In this document: positions 8,420 through 16,188 of the stretch, one piece after another | Layout: each line of letters starts with the position of its first letter | Position numbering within the stretch: position 1 is the first letter of the stretch | DNA from: an uncultured Collinsella sp. | GTDB taxonomy: Bacteria > Actinomycetota > Coriobacteriia > Coriobacteriales > Coriobacteriaceae | NCBI GenBank assembly: GCA_902493545.1 | Contig: CABUQI010000006.1 | Coordinates: forward strand, 1-29,104 | DNA: 29,104 nucleotides | Direction of reading: 5' to 3' | The notes under the pieces: model-generated | The model's database searches: none | What the model was told of the DNA's origin: nothing | What the model saw: only the letters and a program-made list of their open reading frames with translations | Translations under genes and position numbers: made by a program

Positions 8420-10489
8420 ATGTCTTCCCAGATGACGGTTATTATCGCCGGTATCGTGCTGGTTGTGGCCATCGTGGTCGCGCTGGTCATCATGCGTCGA
8501 GGCGATTCCCGTTTTACCTACGATACACAGCATGGAACGGCCCCGCGCGCCACCGAGGGCGAGGGCAATACCGCGGCGACCGCCTTTAAGGGCCGCTTTT
8601 CCATCCTCACCACGGGTGTGGGCGCGATGTTTGCGGCACTTGCCGTCAAGCTGTGGGGCATGCAGATGGTCTCGTCGGACTATTACGAGAAGCAGGCCAA
8701 TAGTAATCAGACTCGCACCGTTACCACACCCGCTGTGCGCGGCCGCATCCTCGACCGCAATGGCGTGGCGCTTGTCCAGAACCGTCCCTCACTTGCTGTC
8801 GTGGCCTACCGCGACCTTGCCGAGGATGAGGTTCTGGTTCGCCATCTTGCCAACGTGCTTGGAATGCCTTATGTGGCGGTCCTTCGCAATATTCAGGACA
8901 ATACAGAGGGCGCTCAGAGCCTGCATACCATCGCGACGGACGTCCGTCGCTCCACGGTTGCCTATATTCAGGAGCATGCCGGCGAGTTCCCGGGCGTCAA
9001 GATTGCCGAGCGTACCGAGCGCCAGTATCCATATGGCGAGACGGCATGCCATATCTTGGGCTATACCGGCACCATTACCTCCGAGCAGCTCGAGGCTCAG
9101 AATAAGAAAACCTCTGGCGATGATGATGCTTCTGCTGGCAAGATTACGTACCAGTCGGGCGATATCGTGGGCCAGGCGGGCGTTGAGAGCTACTACGAAA
9201 ACCTGCTGCAGGGTATTCGTGGCGAGCAGACCGTCAAGGTCGATGCCTCGGGCAATGTGACCGGTCAGGCCGGTGCCGTGCCCGCGAAGGCCGGCTCCGA
9301 CATTAAGCTCACGCTCGACCTTAAGATCCAACAGGCCTGTGAGACGGCGCTGGCGAGCGCTATCGAGCTTGCCAAGACCACTGGTTACAGTAATGCCGGT
9401 AACGGCGCCGTGGTGTGTCTCGATCCCAACAATGGCGAGATCCTGGGCATGGCGAGCCAGCCCAAGTTCGATCCGTCTGTCTTTATCGGTGGTGTCTCAA
9501 ATGACGTGTGGACCGGGCTCAATGATGACAAGGGTTCGCACCCGCTGCTCAACCGCGCCATTAGCGGACAGTACATGTCGGCCTCGACCATCAAGCCGCT
9601 CTCGGCACTGGCCGGTCTTGAGTTTGGAACCTACACTTCAACGCAGACAACCAACTGCACGGGCTATTGGACGGGCCTGGGCAAGGCTTGGGGCAAGCGC
9701 TGCTGGCTGACGTCTGGCCACGGCACCATGACGCTGCAGTCGGGTATCGCCAACTCGTGCGACCCCGTCTTCTATGACATGGGCAAGGCGTTCTTTTATG
9801 ACGAGCAACATTCCGAGGGCCTGCAGGAGGTCTTTCGTCGCTGGGGCCTAGGCAAGACCTGCGGTATCGATCTGCCGAGTGAGGGCGCGGGCCGTATTCC
9901 CGATGCCGAGTGGAAAGAGTCGTACTTCACCGACGCATCTGCCGAGGACCGCAAGTGGAATGCCGGCGATATGACTAACATTGCTATCGGCCAGGGCGAC
10001 ATCCTGGTGACGCCCCTGCAGATGGCGTGCGCCTATATGGGTCTTGCCAACGGCGGCAAACAGTACGTGCCTCACGTGTTTTTGTCTGCCGTGTCGCGCG
10101 ATGGCGACGGTGATGCCTATAAGTACAACGGCAAGGGCAAGAAGAAGCGCCTGGAGGCCAAGATCAACAGTGATTCGGATTTGGCTCTTGTTCGCAACGG
10201 CATGCATGACGTGATTTACACGGCATCGACGTCCCTGGCGGCTCACTTTGGCACCCTGACGCCGCAGGTATACGGCAAGTCGGGCACGGGCGAGAAAAGT
10301 GGCGAGGACGAATACGCGTGGTTCTGCGCATATGCACCGGCCGATGATCCCAAGTATGTCATCGCTACCGTCCTGGAGCAGGGCGGCGGCGGCTCAGATA
10401 CCGCGATGCATGTCGTGCGCGACGTGCTCGGCGTGATTTATGACGAGCCCGATACCTCTTCGGCCTCGGGCGATTCTTCGGTTCGATAG
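8420..10489 (+). CDS. mrdA: Penicillin-binding protein 2 (elongation-specific transpeptidase)
   Basis: Class B PBP that crosslinks peptidoglycan with RodA. The transpeptidase motifs are S389-T-I-K392 (nucleophile Ser389), S446-C-D448 in the SxN/D position and K620-S-G-T623. SxD rather than SxN is typical of PBP2, and KSG is an accepted variant of KTG. The dimerisation/pedestal domain starts with VRGRILDRNG. The 689-aa protein is somewhat longer than usual, partly because of an extra N-terminus: one hydrophobic helix at 4-25, a polar stretch, then a second helix at about 60-79 where PBP2 normally has its only anchor. The ATG is supported by an AGGGGAGG ribosome site. It sits 13 bases after mreD and 9 before rodA. 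Confidence 0.96.
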   Translation: MSSQMTVIIAGIVLVVAIVVALVIMRRGDSRFTYDTQHGTAPRATEGEGNTAATAFKGRFSILTTGVGAMFAALAVKLWGMQMVSSDYYEKQANSNQTRTVTTPAVRGRILDRNGVALVQNRPSLAVVAYRDLAEDEVLVRHLANVLGMPYVAVLRNIQDNTEGAQSLHTIATDVRRSTVAYIQEHAGEFPGVKIAERTERQYPYGETACHILGYTGTITSEQLEAQNKKTSGDDDASAGKITYQSGDIVGQAGVESYYENLLQGIRGEQTVKVDASGNVTGQAGAVPAKAGSDIKLTLDLKIQQACETALASAIELAKTTGYSNAGNGAVVCLDPNNGEILGMASQPKFDPSVFIGGVSNDVWTGLNDDKGSHPLLNRAISGQYMSASTIKPLSALAGLEFGTYTSTQTTNCTGYWTGLGKAWGKRCWLTSGHGTMTLQSGIANSCDPVFYDMGKAFFYDEQHSEGLQEVFRRWGLGKTCGIDLPSEGAGRIPDAEWKESYFTDASAEDRKWNAGDMTNIAIGQGDILVTPLQMACAYMGLANGGKQYVPHVFLSAVSRDGDGDAYKYNGKGKKKRLEAKINSDSDLALVRNGMHDVIYTASTSLAAHFGTLTPQVYGKSGTGEKSGEDEYAWFCAYAPADDPKYVIATVLEQGGGGSDTAMHVVRDVLGVIYDEPDTSSASGDSSVR

Positions 10490-10498
10490 GAGGTTGCG

Positions 10499-11725
10499 AT
10501 GGATTTTTCTCCGGCGGATCTGTTCCGTTCAACCAAGACCGGCTCTCGCAGCAGCCTGGACCGCGTCAACAAGCAACTTTCGGCCTCGCGCGGCACGTTT
10601 CGCCAAAAGGTGCATATCGGTGTGCTCGTGGCCACTGTGGCGCTCGTCGCCTACGGTGCCATCATCATCTGGTCGGCTTCGCAGTTTAAGGCCGATGCTT
10701 CGTTCTCACGCCATCTGCTGGGAATCGGCATCGGAGCGGTGCTGGCGGTGTTGGTCTGGCGTACCGACCTGCGCGGTATTTCCAATTTCTCGACGGCGTT
10801 GCTCGTCATCGACCTGATCGTGATCTTCTCGCCCAAGATTCCGGGCCTGTCCTATACGGGCGGTCTGGGCATGACGGGCTGGATCAAGATTCCCGGTATC
10901 GGTTTGACGTTCCAGCCGGTTGAGCTTGCCAAGCTCATCACCATCTTCTTTATTGCTACGCTTGGCTCGCAGTATAACGGTCGCATCGATACCGTTCGCG
11001 ACTACGTCAAGCTCTGCGGCATGCTGTCCATTCCGTTTTTGGCCGTCGTTGCCATGGGCGACCTGGGCTCGGGCCTGGTTGTGTTGGTTTCGGGCGCCAT
11101 CGTCATTTGTATGAGCGGCGCACGCCGCGAATGGGTGCTGTCGACCCTGGCCCTGCTCGTGGGCCTGGTGGCCCTCGTTCTGGCGCTCGATTCGGTTTTT
11201 GATTCGTTGCTCGGCCACGATGTGCTCATCAAGCAGTATCAGATGAACCGTCTGACGGTCTTTATCGACCCCGATAATGCCGATTCGGACGATGCCTACA
11301 ACCTGCAGCAGTCGCTTATCGCCGTTGGCTCGGGCGGCTTCTTTGGTAAGGGTTTGGGCCATGCGACGCAGTCGGCCGGCGGCTTTCTGCCTGAGTTCCA
11401 CACCGACTTCGTCTTCGCCTTCCTGTCCGAGACCTTTGGCTTTTGCGGTTCCTTTTTGCTCCTGTGCCTCTACGTGCTGCTGATCTTTTCGACGATTCGC
11501 GTCGCCTTTAAGTGTGAGTCGCTGTTTTTGCGTCTTTCGTGTGTGGGCATCGTTGGCATGTGGGCGTTTCAGACTTTCGAAAACATCGGCATGTGCATCG
11601 GCATGATGCCGATTACCGGTATTCCGCTACCGTTTATTAGCTTCGGTTCGTCTTCGATGATGATTCAGCTGCTGACGGTGGGTATCGTACAATCCATATG
11701 GCGGCATCGTTCGGGCGCCGCGTAA
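10499..11725 (+). CDS. rodA: SEDS glycosyltransferase RodA
   Basis: Polymerises lipid II into glycan strands as partner of PBP2. It has 408 aa and about ten membrane helices. The SEDS signature is clear: GLGHATQSAGGFLPEFHTDF, with the conserved loop Asp at 303 in HTDF, and the closing pattern PITGIPLPFISFGSSS. About 45 polar N-terminal residues precede the first helix. RodA rather than FtsW or SpoVE is inferred from its place directly after PBP2 in the mre operon. The ATG has a near-ideal TAGGAGGT ribosome site. Confidence 0.95.
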   Translation: MDFSPADLFRSTKTGSRSSLDRVNKQLSASRGTFRQKVHIGVLVATVALVAYGAIIIWSASQFKADASFSRHLLGIGIGAVLAVLVWRTDLRGISNFSTALLVIDLIVIFSPKIPGLSYTGGLGMTGWIKIPGIGLTFQPVELAKLITIFFIATLGSQYNGRIDTVRDYVKLCGMLSIPFLAVVAMGDLGSGLVVLVSGAIVICMSGARREWVLSTLALLVGLVALVLALDSVFDSLLGHDVLIKQYQMNRLTVFIDPDNADSDDAYNLQQSLIAVGSGGFFGKGLGHATQSAGGFLPEFHTDFVFAFLSETFGFCGSFLLLCLYVLLIFSTIRVAFKCESLFLRLSCVGIVGMWAFQTFENIGMCIGMMPITGIPLPFISFGSSSMMIQLLTVGIVQSIWRHRSGAA

Positions 11726-11743
11726 CCGCTGGAGGGGTTTGCT

Positions 11744-12673
11744 ATGAAAATTCCCGTAGATAAGCTGACCCGCGCTTTTAAGATGGGCGCGTCCGTTAAG
11801 AAGGATTCCGATACGCCGGTGCGCGTCTCGGTCTATCTGGATTCGTCCGCCTCGCGCTTTCTGGCCGAGACGGTGCGTGACGCCTTTGTGCCGCAGACGA
11901 CCTCGGGCATTGTGCGCGTCGAGCGTCTCGGGGAGGAGCGAATTGCTCCAAAGACCGATACCGATGTGGTGCTGGTGCTCTCGTGTGGTTCCGACCGCTT
12001 GGAGAGTGCCGTGCAGGAGCTCGTGATCGCCGGCGCGCCCGTGTGCGTGCTTGCCGAGTCTGCTGTGGAGGTGCCGTTTATCGAGGAGTCCACGCCCATG
12101 CTCGGCGTGGTAGCGGCAACCGATAAGACGTATCTGCTCGAGACGCTTGCCCGCTGGATTCTCGATCGCACCGACAAGGAAACGGCTTTTGCGGCGAACT
12201 TTGCCTTCATGCGCATCGCGGCCGCCAATCGTATCATCACCTCGTGCGCGCTCACCAATATGGCGACCGGCGCGCTGGTGTTTTTGCCGGGCGCCGATTA
12301 TCCCGTTATGGCGCTGGCGCAGGTGGGCATGCTCTTTGAGCTCGCTGCCGTCTTTGGACGCGGCATTAAGCCCGAGCGCGGCTACGAGGTCGCGGGCGTG
12401 CTTGCCGGCGGTCTTGTGATCCGCGCGGTCACCCGCGCGCTCGTCAAGCAGACGCCGCATATTGGGTTTGCCGTCAAGGCGCTCACTGCTGCCGCGGGCA
12501 CCTATGGCATGGGCCGTGCGCTCGTTTCGCTCTACGAGCGCGATGTCGACTACAGCCGTGCCAACGAGGTGGTCACTGCCACGTTCTCCCGCGTTCGCGA
12601 TCTGGTGACCACGGTCGCGGGCGCTACCCGTCCTATGGCGTCCTATCAGGACGCATCAGATCTCGCTGCTTAG
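11744..12673 (+). CDS. DUF697-like membrane-associated protein of unknown function
   Basis: A 309-aa protein I cannot name. The second half matches the DUF697/YcjF-like pattern: F180-LPGADYP with a following Q-x2-M and a helix ending in VFG, then a Gly/Ala-rich hydrophobic stretch (AGVLAGGLVIRAVTRAL). DUF697 is normally attached to a GTPase domain. Here residues ~25-150 show alternating strands such as VVLVL and APVCVLAES that look like a Rossmann or G-domain core, but there is no GxxxxGK[S/T] loop and no NKxD. A degenerate G domain is therefore possible, not shown. ATG with GGAGGGG upstream; 18 bases after rodA and 10 before the radical SAM gene, so probably co-transcribed with the rod operon. 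Confidence 0.75.
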   Translation: MKIPVDKLTRAFKMGASVKKDSDTPVRVSVYLDSSASRFLAETVRDAFVPQTTSGIVRVERLGEERIAPKTDTDVVLVLSCGSDRLESAVQELVIAGAPVCVLAESAVEVPFIEESTPMLGVVAATDKTYLLETLARWILDRTDKETAFAANFAFMRIAAANRIITSCALTNMATGALVFLPGADYPVMALAQVGMLFELAAVFGRGIKPERGYEVAGVLAGGLVIRAVTRALVKQTPHIGFAVKALTAAAGTYGMGRALVSLYERDVDYSRANEVVTATFSRVRDLVTTVAGATRPMASYQDASDLAA

Positions 12674-12683
12674 GGGTTTTCCG

Positions 12684-14561
12684 TTGCGCGTTGCATACCA
12701 AGATTGTTTTCATTTAATTGAGCCGTTGCTCGCCAAGGTCGAGAAGCCGAGTCGCTATATCGATCACGAGTGGGGTACGCTTTCCAAGGCCGATGCCGAC
12801 TACCGTTGCTGCCTGATCTATCCGGATGTGTACGAGGTCGGTCTGCCCAACCAGGGTATCGCCATCCTCTACAACATCCTTAACCAGGCTGAGGGCATCT
12901 CCTGCGAGCGTGGCTATGTGCCGTGGCCCGATATGGGTGACGCCATGCGCGAGGCGGGCATTCCGCTGCTCTCGCTCGAGGGAGCAGCGCCGGTCGCTTC
13001 GTTTGATATCGTCGGTCTGCATGTGCCGCACGAGATGGCGGTGACGAACTTTCTCGAGGCACTCGACCTCGCTGGTATTCCGCTGTTAGCGGCTGACCGC
13101 ACCGAGGACGACCCCATTATCATCGCCGGCGGCCCCTCGGTGTACAACCCCGAGCCGTACGCGGCCTTCTTCGATGCCATCCTCATCGGTGAGGGCGAGG
13201 AATCGCTGCTCGAGACCTGCCAGCTGCATCGCCGCCTGCGTGACGAAGGGGTCCCGCGCGTGCAGATTGTCGAGCAGCTTGCATCCATTGCCGGCAACTA
13301 CGTGCCGTCGCTCTATGAGGTTCGTCACGACGAGCCCTGCTCGCCGCATGGCTACACCGTGCCGCGTGAGGGCAAGGATGCGCCGACCGTGGTCTATAAG
13401 CGCGTCGTCGAGGATTTCGGCGCCACGAATCCGCTGTCGCAGTCGTGCGTGCCCTATGCACAGCTGGTTCACGACCGCCTGTCTATCGAGATCCTGCGCG
13501 GCTGCGCCCGCGGCTGTCGTTTTTGTCAGGCCGGTATGACGTATCGCCCGGTGCGCGAGCGCTCGGCCGACCAGATCGTCTCGTCGGTGATTCAGGGTCT
13601 GGAAAAGACCGGCTATGACGAGGTGTCGCTGACCTCGCTTTCGACCACCGATCACTCCTGCATCCGCGATGTACTCGGTCGCCTGAACCGCCGTCTGGAA
13701 GATACGGGCATTCGCGTGTCCATTCCCTCGCAGCGCCTGGATTCGTTTGGCGTGGATATGGCCGAGTCGGTCGCCGGCGAAAAGAAGGGCGGACTGACGT
13801 TCGCGCCCGAGGCCGGCAGCCAGCGCATGCGCGACATCATTAACAAGAACGTGACCGAAGAGGACCTGGACCGTGCGGCCAAGGCGGCCTTCGAGGCCGG
13901 CTGGAACCGCATGAAGCTCTACTTTATGATGGGCCTTCCCGGCGAGCGCGACGAGGACATCGTGGCCATCGCCAATCTGGCCGATCACGTGCTGGAGCTC
14001 GGTCGTTCCGTGGTGCCCAAGGCTCGTCGCGGCTCGATCTCGGTGTCCATCTCGGTTTCGGTCTTTATCCCCAAGGCTGCCACGCCGTTCCAGTGGTGCC
14101 CGCAGCTCGACTACGACGACGTCAAGCGTCGCCAGAAGCTGCTCATCACGAGCGTTCGCAACCGTGCCGTCCGCGTGCATTACCACGATGCCGAGACCTC
14201 GCTCATCGAGGCCGCGCTTTCCCGCGCCGGTCGTGACATGATGCCCGTCATCATTGATGCTTGGCGCTCGGGCTCTCGCTTTGACGCCTGGGTAGAGCAT
14301 TTCTCGCTCGATAACTGGAAGGAAGCTGCTGCCAAAAACGGCATCGACCTCAATGAGCTCGTGCACCTGCCCTACGAGTTGGACTGGCGCCTGCCGTGGG
14401 AGCACGTGAGCCCCGGCTGCACGCGCGGCTTCCTCGAGCGCGAGTACCGTCGCTCGCTCGAGGGCGTCACGACTCCCGACTGTACCCGCACGTCGTGCAC
14501 CGGCTGCGGGATCTGCCCCACGCTCCACGCCAAGAATGTATTGATGGGTGATCGCGCATGA
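12684..14561 (+). CDS. TIGR03960-type B12-binding-like/radical SAM protein
   Basis: Radical SAM enzyme of unknown substrate, 625 aa. The N-terminal ~220 residues resemble a cobalamin-binding fold of the kind found in B12-dependent radical SAM proteins (LIYPDVYEVGLPNQG, IIIAGGPSVYNPEPYAAF, IGEGEE). The SAM-cluster motif is C274-x3-C278-x2-C281 in RGCARGCRFC, followed by TFAPEAGSQRMR and YFMMGLPGE, typical of the barrel. The C-terminus holds a second Cys group, C600-x4-C605-x2-C608-x2-C611, which could bind another iron-sulphur cluster. TTG at 12684 is chosen for its AGGGG site seven bases upstream. The last four bases overlap the DUF2344 partner gene, implying translational coupling. In other bacteria this pair is also found near rplU. 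Confidence 0.93.
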   Translation: MRVAYQDCFHLIEPLLAKVEKPSRYIDHEWGTLSKADADYRCCLIYPDVYEVGLPNQGIAILYNILNQAEGISCERGYVPWPDMGDAMREAGIPLLSLEGAAPVASFDIVGLHVPHEMAVTNFLEALDLAGIPLLAADRTEDDPIIIAGGPSVYNPEPYAAFFDAILIGEGEESLLETCQLHRRLRDEGVPRVQIVEQLASIAGNYVPSLYEVRHDEPCSPHGYTVPREGKDAPTVVYKRVVEDFGATNPLSQSCVPYAQLVHDRLSIEILRGCARGCRFCQAGMTYRPVRERSADQIVSSVIQGLEKTGYDEVSLTSLSTTDHSCIRDVLGRLNRRLEDTGIRVSIPSQRLDSFGVDMAESVAGEKKGGLTFAPEAGSQRMRDIINKNVTEEDLDRAAKAAFEAGWNRMKLYFMMGLPGERDEDIVAIANLADHVLELGRSVVPKARRGSISVSISVSVFIPKAATPFQWCPQLDYDDVKRRQKLLITSVRNRAVRVHYHDAETSLIEAALSRAGRDMMPVIIDAWRSGSRFDAWVEHFSLDNWKEAAAKNGIDLNELVHLPYELDWRLPWEHVSPGCTRGFLEREYRRSLEGVTTPDCTRTSCTGCGICPTLHAKNVLMGDRA

Positions 14562-15370
14562 GTGAACGCCTGACCGACAACCCCTCGCTCTTTAGGCTTC
14601 GTGTTCGTTATGGCAAGCGCGATCGCCTTAAGTACCTGGGCCATCTCGAAGTAATCCATACCATTGAGCGCATCGTGCGCCGTGCGGGACTTCCCTATGC
14701 CGTCACGCAGGGCTTCTCTCCGCACATGCGCGTGGGCTTCTCTTCGGCGCTGCCGGTGGGTACGTCGTCGACCTGCGAGTGGTATGACCTGTTTATGACC
14801 GAGTTCGTGGCGCTCGACGAGGCGTTTGGGCGCCTGGCTGCGGCGTCTCCGGCCGATCTGGCGCCCATCGAGGCGGCGTACATCGACGTGCGCACGCCGG
14901 CGTTGACGGCGCAGCTCACGCGCCTGTCGTATCGCATCGACCTGCACTTGGATCCCGAGGCGCCCGTAAGCGCCGACGAGGTGCGTCGTGCGATCGACAC
15001 GCTGCGCGCGGGCCACGGCATCGACTACGCGCGCGGCAAAAAGAGCAAGCGCTTGGATTTGGATCACACGCTCGTGGGCTATGAGCTCACGGCGGGGGAG
15101 CGCCCAGACCATTTGGTGCTCATGCTCGACACCCATGCCGACAACGAGGGCTCCATGCGTCCGGAAATTTTGCTTTCTGCTGCTGATGTTTTGTTGCAGG
15201 GCTTGACCCCGGGCGTGGATGCACCTATTGTTTCCACCGGTATGCAAGACCTCGTGACCATCTGCTCCTACGATGTCGAGCGTCAGAATCAAGCATGCGA
15301 GGACGACGAGGGCCGACTCGTCAGCCCCATACCTGTGCGAACTTGTGGATTTGCTCCACATACTCGTTGA
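14558..15370 (+). CDS. TIGR03936/DUF2344 radical SAM-associated protein
   Basis: A 270-aa partner of the preceding radical SAM protein; the two are separate or fused in different bacteria and the joint function is not established. The family opening is clear: RVRYGKRDRLKYLGHLEV, then a YAVTQGFSPHMRVGFSSALPVG block. No radical SAM Cys motif and no membrane segment are present. ATG overlaps the upstream TGA (ATGA). The stop codon lies inside the rplU promoter. The RNase E/G gene that often follows this pair is absent here. Confidence 0.92.
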   Translation: MSERLTDNPSLFRLRVRYGKRDRLKYLGHLEVIHTIERIVRRAGLPYAVTQGFSPHMRVGFSSALPVGTSSTCEWYDLFMTEFVALDEAFGRLAAASPADLAPIEAAYIDVRTPALTAQLTRLSYRIDLHLDPEAPVSADEVRRAIDTLRAGHGIDYARGKKSKRLDLDHTLVGYELTAGERPDHLVLMLDTHADNEGSMRPEILLSAADVLLQGLTPGVDAPIVSTGMQDLVTICSYDVERQNQACEDDEGRLVSPIPVRTCGFAPHTR

Positions 15371-15395
15371 CGGGGGTATTTTCGCCTGCTACTAT
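15367..15395 (+). promoter_or_regulatory. Strong promoter for rplU-rpmA
   Basis: TTGACG (15367-15372), a 17-base spacer and TACTAT (15390-15395) with an upstream TG-C, a near-ideal sigma-70 promoter. The -35 box overlaps the stop codon of the DUF2344 gene. It predicts a leader of about 35 bases before rplU. Confidence 0.8.
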
Positions 15396-15437
15396 ATTCG
15401 GCTGTTGCACTAACTGATGCATGAAGGGCAAGTAAAC

Positions 15438-15812
15438 ATGTACGCAATCGTTAACACGGGCGGCAAGCAGTACAAGGTCGCCACCGACGATGTCATCACC
15501 GTCGAGAAGATCGAGGGCAATGAGGGCGACAAGGTCACCCTGCCGGTTATCTTCCTCAACGATGGTAAGAAGATCGTCACCGATCCCGACAAGCTGGCCA
15601 AGGCCAAGGTTACCGCTCAGATCGTTGAGCAGTTCAAGGGCGAGAAGCAGCTGGTCTTCAAGTTCCACAAGCGCAAGCGCTATCGTCGTCTGAAGGGTCA
15701 CCGTCAGCAGCTCACCAAGCTGAAGATCGTGAAGGTCCAGGCTACGTCCCGCGCCAAGAAGGCTGTCAAGGCAGAGGCCGAGGCTGTTGCCGAGGCTCCC
15801 GTCGCCGAGTAG
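15438..15812 (+). CDS. rplU: 50S ribosomal protein bL21
   Basis: Large-subunit ribosomal protein that binds 23S rRNA. The N-terminus MYAIVNTGGKQYKV and the FKFHKRKRYRRLKGHRQ block are diagnostic. The 124 aa include an Ala/Glu/Lys-rich tail of about 20 residues beyond the usual end. The ATG at 15438 is used; an in-frame ATG at 15417 would add seven residues that bL21 proteins lack. AAGGG precedes it. Followed after 33 bases by rpmA, the usual order. Confidence 0.98.
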   Translation: MYAIVNTGGKQYKVATDDVITVEKIEGNEGDKVTLPVIFLNDGKKIVTDPDKLAKAKVTAQIVEQFKGEKQLVFKFHKRKRYRRLKGHRQQLTKLKIVKVQATSRAKKAVKAEAEAVAEAPVAE

Positions 15813-15845
15813 ATTACACTCGTAACGAAAGAGTAGGTATACACA

Positions 15846-16103
15846 ATGGCACACAAAAAAGGACTCGGTTCCTCCCGTAATGGCCGTGACTCCCGCGGTC
15901 AGCGCCTTGGCACGAAGCGCTATGCCGGCCAGACGGTAACCACGGGCACGATTCTCGTCCGTCAGCACGGCACGCACATCCACCCGGGTGAGAACGTTGG
16001 CCGTGGTAAGGACGACACGCTGTTCGCGCTGGTCGACGGTACCGTTGAGTTCCACAAGGGTATCAAGCACAGGGTCAGCGTACGCCCGCTCGCGAACGCG
16101 TAA
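15846..16103 (+). CDS. rpmA: 50S ribosomal protein bL27
   Basis: Large-subunit protein whose N-terminus reaches the peptidyl transferase centre. At 85 aa it is normal length, and it begins directly with MAHKKGLGSSRNGRDS. There is thus no cleavable N-terminal extension of the Firmicutes type, and no prp/ysxB protease gene between rplU and rpmA. A GAGTAGG ribosome site precedes the ATG. Confidence 0.98.
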   Translation: MAHKKGLGSSRNGRDSRGQRLGTKRYAGQTVTTGTILVRQHGTHIHPGENVGRGKDDTLFALVDGTVEFHKGIKHRVSVRPLANA

Positions 16104-16128
16104 TTCACCCTTCATAGAGCACATATGT

Positions 16129-16172
16129 GGGAGGCACTTGAGTTTTAGGATTCAAGGGTCTCCCTCTTTTTT
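16129..16172 (+). terminator. Intrinsic terminator between rpmA and obg
   Basis: Arms 16129-16142 and 16151-16164 pair over 14 positions with one mismatch, followed by TCTTTTTT. The T-run ends just before the obg ribosome site (16175-16180). A perfect 10-base palindrome, CACATATGTG (16120-16129), touches the 5' arm. It may end the rplU-rpmA transcript or act as an attenuator for obg. Confidence 0.8.
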
Positions 16173-16188
16173 GTAGGAGGCGATTCTG

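Noticed and set aside
13086..14528. A 480-codon minus-strand frame opposite the radical SAM gene.
   Set aside because: Shadow of a well-supported gene; no ribosome site or family motif, and composition typical of antisense frames.
15421..15435. Five-codon mini-frame (Met-Lys-Gly-Lys-stop) just before rplU.
   Set aside because: It coincides with the rplU ribosome-binding region and is most likely chance; nothing supports its translation.
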